From assembly GCA_002336475.1 (NCBI GenBank), contig DDCX01000012.1, positions 2,445 to 27,453 on the forward strand: DNA of 25,009 nucleotides, given 5' to 3'. Both the position numbers and the translations under genes were made by a program. Source of the stretch: Flavobacteriales bacterium UBA1995 (GTDB taxonomy: Bacteria; Bacteroidota; Bacteroidia; Flavobacteriales_D; Sanyastnellaceae). Positions 24,173 to 25,009 of the stretch are shown here, one piece after another. How positions within the stretch are numbered: position 1 is the stretch's first letter; the number at the start of each line of letters is the position of its first letter. The notes under the pieces were generated by a model that had not been told where the DNA came from, searched no databases, and worked only from the letters and a program-made list of their open reading frames with translations.

Positions 24173-25009
24173 TTAGAGGACAGCGTCCTTCAATAAAAAT
24201 TCCTGTACGTATTCGGTCACGCCTTCTTCGAGTGAAGTCATGGTGCGGTCATACCCGATGCTGCGCAGTTTGCTTAGGTCTGCCTCAGTGAAGTACTGGT
24301 AAGTATCCCGTATATCTGCTGGGGTATCTATGAAGCCGATGTTGTGTGGTGCACTGATGGCGTCAAAAGTCGCGCGGGTGAGGTCCAAGAAAGAACGCGC
24401 TTGGCCCGATCCGAGGTTGTACAATCCACTGTCCTTGCGGTGGTGCATGAGCCATTGGCAAACGTCAACCACATCACGCACGTAGACGAAGTCTCGGAGC
24501 TGCTCTCCATCTGCGTAACCGTCGCGGTGGCTGCGAAACAACTTCATGCCTCCGGTGGCCTTGACTTGATTGAAGGCATGAAAGACGACCGAGGCCATCC
24601 TGCCTTTGTGATACTCCCCGGGCCCATAGACGTTGAAAAACTTGAGCCCTGCCCAGAAATAGGGCGCGCGCCCCGCTTCTGCTTCACCCAAGGCCCAGAG
24701 GTCAAATTGCTGTTTGCTGTCGCCATAGGGGTTCAGGGGCTTGAGGCGCCCGACACCTGCGTGGTCATCGGAGTACCCCTGCTCCCCACCACCATAAGTA
24801 GCGGCACTCGAAGCATAGACCATGGGCAAACCGAATTCGTGACACAGTCGCCAGATTTCCTGGCTGTAGGACAGGTTCAGTTGGTCAAAAATGCCGCGGT
24901 CTTGTTCCGTGGTGTCTGTCCTTGCTCCCAAGTGAAATACGAACTGCACCTGTCCTTCATTGGCGCGCAGCCATTGCGGGAAATCTTGACGGTCTACACG
25001 GGCGGTGCA
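24173..25009 (-). CDS. hldD: ADP-L-glycero-D-manno-heptose 6-epimerase, N-terminus off the window
   Basis: 278 residues to the right edge; the N-terminal Rossmann GxxGxxG part is missing. The visible part shows FVFHLGARTDTTEQD, SSAATYGGG, the catalytic YxxxK in NPYGDSKQQFD, and the HldD-specific run KFFNVYGPGEYHKGRMASVVFH. RDFVYVRDVVDV and LYNLGSGQARSF follow. The enzyme turns ADP-D-glycero-D-manno-heptose into the L-glycero form for the LPS core, using bound NADP in the cytoplasm. Together with waaA in this window it points to a heptose- and Kdo-containing inner core. It converges with the MerR gene, with stops 3 bp apart. Confidence 0.93.
   Translation of the reverse strand, partial: CTARVDRQDFPQWLRANEGQVQFVFHLGARTDTTEQDRGIFDQLNLSYSQEIWRLCHEFGLPMVYASSAATYGGGEQGYSDDHAGVGRLKPLNPYGDSKQQFDLWALGEAEAGRAPYFWAGLKFFNVYGPGEYHKGRMASVVFHAFNQVKATGGMKLFRSHRDGYADGEQLRDFVYVRDVVDVCQWLMHHRKDSGLYNLGSGQARSFLDLTRATFDAISAPHNIGFIDTPADIRDTYQYFTEADLSKLRSIGYDRTMTSLEEGVTEYVQEFLLKDAVL

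Overview
The window looks like a chromosomal segment of a Flavobacteriales-type member of the Bacteroidota with fairly GC-rich DNA. Supporting signs: secreted proteins with GCTD/ACNYN/DDGTC repeat modules, a DUF4290-murA pair, a DnaJ with only two zinc-finger repeats of a kind I recall from Flavobacteria, an alaS / M23 peptidase / MerR cluster, and an exact TTG-N19-TAnnTTTG promoter before a tRNA gene. No phage, transposon, integrase or CRISPR array is visible. Most of the window is core genome, and the most unusual element is a 278-bp tandem duplication near the left end. No gene cluster here looks like a new multi-gene system.

Layout. 1-2393 (minus): a large secreted M43 metalloprotease, cut by the left edge. 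Its 5' end and leader are duplicated in tandem (2161-2438 and 2439-2716), which creates a 93-codon signal-peptide mini-ORF whose stop overlaps the true start. 2785-2929: promoter, tRNA-Gly(GCC) and terminator. 2945-5542 (minus): a three-gene envelope operon of two putative outer-membrane barrel proteins and the Kdo transferase waaA. 5611-7590 (plus): a secreted arylsulfotransferase-like protein with repeat modules and a dockerin-like C-terminal tail. 7593-9586 (minus): an overlapping histidine kinase / OmpR-type regulator pair. 9670-10509: a secreted protein of unknown function with a tail resembling a type IX sorting domain.

10550-20028 (plus): a long co-directional run. It holds DUF4290, murA (peptidoglycan precursor synthesis, with Asp in place of the fosfomycin-target Cys), a TlpA-like thioredoxin, grpE, dnaJ, an ABC ATPase and permease, a Ppx/GppA phosphatase, an NtrC-like regulator lacking a DNA-binding domain, and a small DUF5684-like membrane protein. 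grpE to the NtrC-like gene is tightly packed and may be one transcript.

20072-22690 (minus): alaS, divergent across a hairpin-rich 127-bp gap from an M23 peptidase (22818) and a MerR-type regulator (23840). The window ends inside hldD (minus, N-terminus off the right edge). Common themes are envelope building (waaA, hldD, murA, M23), protein folding (grpE, dnaJ, TlpA-like) and signalling.
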